Origin: Sphingomonadaceae bacterium
GTDB lineage: Bacteria; Pseudomonadota; Alphaproteobacteria; Sphingomonadales; Sphingomonadaceae
Assembly (NCBI GenBank): GCA_009923795.1
Contig: RFSU01000095.1
Coordinates: 1 to 8,699 of the forward strand
Reading direction: 5' to 3'
DNA: 8,699 nucleotides
The first letter of the stretch is position 1. Each line of letters starts with the position of its first letter. Below are positions 5,972-8,699 of the stretch, in pieces. The notes beneath the pieces are model-generated. The model saw only the letters and a program-made list of their open reading frames with translations, was not told where the DNA came from and ran no database searches. A program made the position numbers and the translations under genes.

Positions 5972-7783
5972 ATGGCAAAAGTAATTGGAATCGACCTTGG
6001 CACCACCAATAGCTGCGTTTCAGTCATGGAAGGCGGCGCGCCCAAGGTGATCGAAAATGCAGAAGGCGCGCGCACGACGCCGTCGATTGTGGCCTTCGCC
6101 AAGGATGGCGAGCGGCTGATCGGTCAGCCGGCCAAGCGTCAGGCCGTCACCAATCCTGAAAACACAATTTACGCGGTGAAGCGCCTGATCGGCCGCCGCT
6201 TTGACGATCCCATGACCAAAAAGGATATGGGCCTTGTCCCTTATACCATTTCCAAGGGCAAAAATGGCGATGCTTGGGTGACTGCGGGCGGTGATGATTA
6301 TTCGCCGTCGCAAATTTCCGCCTTCACGCTCCAGAAGATGAAGGAAACGGCCGAAGCCTATCTCGGCGAAACCGTGACACAGGCCGTCATCACCGTTCCT
6401 GCCTATTTCAATGACGCGCAGCGTCAGGCGACCAAGGATGCCGGGCAGATTGCCGGGCTTGAGGTGCTGCGCATCATCAATGAGCCGACGGCGGCCGCGC
6501 TGGCTTATGGTCTGGATAAGAATGACGGCAAAACCATCGTTGTCTATGACCTTGGCGGTGGTACGTTCGACATTTCGGTTCTCGAAATCGGCGATGGCGT
6601 GTTTGAAGTGAAGTCGACCAATGGCGACACCTTCCTTGGCGGTGAAGATTTTGACTCCAAGATCGTCGAGTTTCTGGCCGATGACTTCAAAAAGGCCGAA
6701 GGCATTGACCTGCGCAATGACAAGCTGGCTTTGCAGCGCCTGAAGGAGGCTGCGGAAAAGGCGAAGATTGAATTGTCGTCGGCGCAGTCGACCGAAGTCA
6801 ATTTGCCGTTCATCACGGCGGATCAATCTGGCCCGAAGCATTTGGTGAAGATGATCACGCGGGCTGATTTGGAAAAGCTGGTGGAAGACTTGGTTCAACG
6901 CACGCTGGAGCCTTGCCGTAAGGCGCTTGCAGATGCGGGCTTGAAGGCCGCGGACATTTCCGACGTGGTGCTCGTCGGCGGGATGACCCGTATGCCGCGC
7001 GTGCGCGACGTGGTGAAGCAGTTCTTTGGCAAGGAACCCCATACGGGCGTGAACCCGGATGAGGTCGTTGCCATGGGTGCCGCCATTCAGGCAGGCGTGT
7101 TGCAAGGCGATGTTAAGGACGTGCTGTTGCTCGATGTGACGCCGCTGTCGCTTGGTATTGAGACGCTGGGCGGCGTGTTCACGCGGATGATTGACCGCAA
7201 CACCACGATCCCGACCAAAAAGTCGCAAGTCTATTCCACGGCGGAAGATAATCAGCAGGCTGTGACCATTCGCGTCTTCCAAGGCGAGCGTGAAATGGCC
7301 GCGGATAACAAGATGCTGGGCCAATTTGATTTGGTGGGCATTCCTCCCGCGCCACGCGGCGTGCCGCAGATTGAAGTGACGTTCGACATTGATGCGAACG
7401 GCATTGTCTCTGTCCATGCCAAGGATAAGGGCACGGGCAAGGAACAGCAGATTAAGATCCAAGCCTCCGGCGGTCTGTCCGACGCGGATATTGATCAGAT
7501 GGTTCAGGATGCCGAAAAATTTGCCGAAGAAGATAAGCAGCGGCGTGAATCCGCCGAGGCCAAGAATAATGCCGAAAGCCTGATCCATTCGACCGAACGT
7601 CAGCTGGCCGAACATGGCGATGCCGTGGATGCGGCCAATGCCACAGATCAGGCCAGCGGCAGGCGCCGCGTTGTCATAGCAGTTCAGCGCGGCCAGTGGC
7701 GCGGTAGGCAGTGCATTTGGTGCCTTAGCCAAAGCCCGTGGCTGCCGTGTGGTGGGTTTTGCGGGCGGCAAAGACAAATGTGA
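5972..7783 (+). CDS. dnaK: Chaperone DnaK (Hsp70), 3' end lost and replaced by foreign sequence
   Basis: ATP-driven cytoplasmic chaperone working with DnaJ and GrpE. The ATPase domain is complete: GIDLGTTNSCV at the N-terminus, PAYFNDAQRQATKDAG, INEPTAAALAYG, DLGGGTFD (193-200), LVGGMTRMP (334-342). The interdomain linker VLLLD (384-388) and the beta-sandwich substrate domain (VTPLSLGIETLGGVFTRMI, QGEREMA, GIPPAPRGVPQIEVTFDIDANGI) follow. Lid helices proceed as far as STERQLAEHGDAVDAA (to about 555), after which residues match no DnaK and the frame ends at 603 in an arginine/cysteine-rich tail. A full DnaK is about 630-640 aa, so roughly 80 lid residues and the acidic end are missing. From about residue 564 (GRRRVVIAV) the frame encodes a dehydrogenase fragment. 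The break is more likely an assembly join than a real mutant, because dnaK is normally essential under heat stress. Confidence 0.92.
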   Translation: MAKVIGIDLGTTNSCVSVMEGGAPKVIENAEGARTTPSIVAFAKDGERLIGQPAKRQAVTNPENTIYAVKRLIGRRFDDPMTKKDMGLVPYTISKGKNGDAWVTAGGDDYSPSQISAFTLQKMKETAEAYLGETVTQAVITVPAYFNDAQRQATKDAGQIAGLEVLRIINEPTAAALAYGLDKNDGKTIVVYDLGGGTFDISVLEIGDGVFEVKSTNGDTFLGGEDFDSKIVEFLADDFKKAEGIDLRNDKLALQRLKEAAEKAKIELSSAQSTEVNLPFITADQSGPKHLVKMITRADLEKLVEDLVQRTLEPCRKALADAGLKAADISDVVLVGGMTRMPRVRDVVKQFFGKEPHTGVNPDEVVAMGAAIQAGVLQGDVKDVLLLDVTPLSLGIETLGGVFTRMIDRNTTIPTKKSQVYSTAEDNQQAVTIRVFQGEREMAADNKMLGQFDLVGIPPAPRGVPQIEVTFDIDANGIVSVHAKDKGTGKEQQIKIQASGGLSDADIDQMVQDAEKFAEEDKQRRESAEAKNNAESLIHSTERQLAEHGDAVDAANATDQASGRRRVVIAVQRGQWRGRQCIWCLSQSPWLPCGGFCGRQRQM

Positions 7784-7895
7784 TTACGTCGTGAATGAAC
7801 TCGGTTTTGATGCTTGCATCGATTACAAGGGCGGCAATCTTTACAAAGATGTGAAAGCTGCCGCGCCGGATGGTATTGATGGTTTGTTTGAAAAT
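7661..7895 (+). pseudogene. Internal fragment of an NADP-dependent medium-chain dehydrogenase/reductase, with frameshift
   Basis: Read in the dnaK frame, 7661-7684 gives RRRVVIAV. Dropping one base (the C at 7685) continues as SAASGAVGSAFGALAKARGCRVVGFAGG and then DKCDYVVNELGFDACIDYK...GIDGLFEN. This is the Rossmann nucleotide-binding region of the MDR family related to 2-alkenal/prostaglandin reductases and CurA-like enzymes (motif AASGAVGS; GCRVVG; FDACIDY; GIDGLFEN normally followed by VGG). Only about 75 residues of a roughly 330-residue enzyme are present, with no start and no C-terminal part. Composition is GC-rich like the main chromosome. The frame stays open across 7893-7898 into an unrelated DinB-like sequence. 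Confidence 0.75.
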
Positions 7896-8168
7896 TTTAG
7901 ACCTTATGCTGAATCAGATGATTTAAAATCACTGGTAGAAATAAAGCAAGAATGGGATAAGGCCACAAGCTTATTGGCCACTAGTTTTTCAACCATTGAT
8001 GCTGACTTCTGGGAAAAGGATTCAGTCATTTCATTTCCACTTCAACAAGATAAATCGAATGCTAGCTTAATGGCCATTTTGGTTCAACATGAATGTTTGC
8101 ATATTGGTCAAATGGCCACTTTGAAAAAGTATACGACAGGTATCCCCATGAAATTAACAAAGCCGTAG
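7896..8168 (+). CDS. C-terminal fragment of a DinB-like (four-helix metal-binding) protein, Bacteroidota-like
   Basis: About 90 residues from FRPYAESDDLKSLVEIK to the TAG at 8168. The segment VQHECLHIGQMATLKKY contains HxxxH followed by GQ, the signature of the last helix of the DinB/DUF-type four-helix superfamily, whose members bind a divalent metal with three His and often act as thiol-dependent transferases. The upstream pair of helices with the first His is absent, so this is a 5'-truncated gene, joined in frame to the dehydrogenase fragment. Base composition is much lower in GC (hand count 23/60 at 7981-8040), and Lys/Ile/Phe/Ser-rich coding suggests Bacteroidota. A true fusion protein is unlikely. 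Confidence 0.65.
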   Translation, partial: FRPYAESDDLKSLVEIKQEWDKATSLLATSFSTIDADFWEKDSVISFPLQQDKSNASLMAILVQHECLHIGQMATLKKYTTGIPMKLTKP

Positions 8169-8185
8169 GTATTGCTTAAACCTTG

Positions 8186-8216
8186 TTTGAATGTTTAAAA
8201 AAAACGTATACTTTAG
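8186..8216 (+). promoter_or_regulatory. Bacteroidota-type promoter (TTTG-N19-TAnnTTTG-like)
   Basis: TTTG at 8186-8189, then 19 bases, then TACTTTAG at 8209-8216. The Bacteroidota primary sigma factor recognises -33 TTTG and -7 TAnnTTTG with 19-base spacing; only one conserved base differs here. It lies 26 bases upstream of the ATG at 8243 and downstream of the DinB-like stop. It independently supports a Bacteroidota source for this stretch. Confidence 0.55.
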
Positions 8217-8242
8217 CATTCATAAGCAAAATAAATAATCAC

Positions 8243-8560
8243 ATGAAAAAGTATTTTTTAGCTTTCTTATTCTTCATTGGAATCCTGCAAATCTCATTTT
8301 CTCAGGATAAAAAGTCTGATGTAAAGATTTCTCGAGATATTGGCGAATGGCACATCTGGTTGCAACCATTTGCTGGTTTAGACACACCTCAATTTAAGCT
8401 GTTTGCTGAAAGCCTAAATGACTATGTATTTTCAGTTTTGAAGTTGATCCCTATCCAAGAATCAAAAGGTTCCGAGCTGCCTTCGGTGGATGTGTTCTTT
8501 GATGATATTTACTTTGACATGACAGGGCAGGAGCCAGTCATACAGAAGGTATCAAATTAG
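8243..8560 (+). CDS. Small exported protein of unknown function, Bacteroidota-like
   Basis: 105 aa from ATG 8243. The TTG at 8183 is in frame but overlaps the promoter, and the ATG gives a clean signal peptide, so I prefer 8243. Residues 1-20 (MKKYFLAFLFFIGILQISFS) form a signal peptide ending SFS|Q, a style common in Flavobacteriia and relatives. The mature part is about 85 residues, acidic and aromatic-rich (GEWHIWLQPFAGLD, VDVFFDDIYFDM), with no motif I recognise. No consensus Shine-Dalgarno precedes it, which is normal for Bacteroidota. It may be truncated at its 3' end if another join lies near 8540-8570. Confidence 0.6.
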   Translation: MKKYFLAFLFFIGILQISFSQDKKSDVKISRDIGEWHIWLQPFAGLDTPQFKLFAESLNDYVFSVLKLIPIQESKGSELPSVDVFFDDIYFDMTGQEPVIQKVSN

Positions 8561-8572
8561 CAAATACTTGAT

Positions 8573-8698
8573 CTAAAAATTGCTGACGATGTCCGCATTG
8601 GCACGACAAACTCTTTGTGCCATTACTTTTGGAGAAGTATCGGTATGGACAGTCCCATCTCCAACTGGGCCTTTATAGTTGTATGTAGGTGTAGAAAC
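8573..8698 (-). CDS. C-terminus of an unidentified gene running in from the right edge
   Basis: On the minus strand the frame is open from the window edge to a TAG at 8575-8573, giving 41 residues, VSTPTYNYKGPVGDGT... ending ...VCRANADIVSNF. The composition is less AT-rich than the preceding gene and the residue mix looks protein-like, but the stretch is too short to identify. It would converge with the small exported gene with a 12-base gap. It could be chance, or belong to yet another assembled fragment. Confidence 0.3.
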   Translation of the reverse strand, partial: VSTPTYNYKGPVGDGTVHTDTSPKVMAQRVCRANADIVSNF

Positions 8699-8699
8699 A

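Noticed and set aside
6020..7777. 585-residue open frame antisense to dnaK
   Set aside because: A shadow of GC-biased dnaK codons; no recognisable domain, and the opposite frame is unequivocally DnaK.
1..8699. CRISPR array
   Set aside because: No regularly spaced direct repeats of about 24-40 bases are visible anywhere in the window.

Overview
The first ~7.6 kb reads as chromosome of an alphaproteobacterium, most likely a sphingomonad. This rests on the style of glmU, glmS and dnaK, a GC-rich codon pattern (hand count 37/60 G+C at 1621-1680), an alphaproteobacterial-type heat-shock promoter before dnaK, and a hairpin repeat of the CATTGCGAGG/GCAATGACG kind. These are judgements by eye; no search was run.

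Layout, left to right. glmU (3' part) and glmS lie head to tail 27 bases apart and together cover steps of UDP-GlcNAc synthesis. An AT-richer ~1.5 kb segment then begins at the glmS stop codon and carries one gene, an exported ClpP-like serine-protease domain fused to a YbjN-like domain. The segment ends in a second copy of the glmS 3' terminus (3958-3977). That copy matches the real end (2412-2431) at 16/20 bases, all differences being synonymous, and its stop codon overlaps the start of a 39-residue membrane protein. The simplest reading is that a small element inserted at the 3' end of glmS, supplied its own gene end, and separated glmS from a formerly coupled small gene. No recombinase is visible. 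A REP-like hairpin lies between this small gene and a minus-strand pair: a Tas-like aldo/keto reductase and, upstream of it in the transcription direction, a PCuA(C)-type copper-binding lipoprotein. dnaK diverges from that pair behind a clear sigma-32-type promoter.

The right end is a mosaic. dnaK loses homology near residue 555, and its frame runs into a GC-rich fragment of a medium-chain dehydrogenase/reductase that carries one extra base. That fragment switches in frame at about 7893-7898 to the C-terminal part of a DinB-like protein in AT-rich DNA. A Bacteroidota-type promoter (TTTG-N19-TAnnTTTG-like) and a small exported Bacteroidota-like protein follow, then the unidentified C-terminus of a minus-strand gene at the window edge. 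Three abrupt gene breaks and a change of phylum within about 1 kb make a chimeric metagenomic assembly the leading explanation; gene-content conclusions to the right of about 7630 should not be assigned to the sphingomonad.

The most interesting parts judged biologically real are the ClpP-like/YbjN fusion and its apparent integration at the glmS 3' end.
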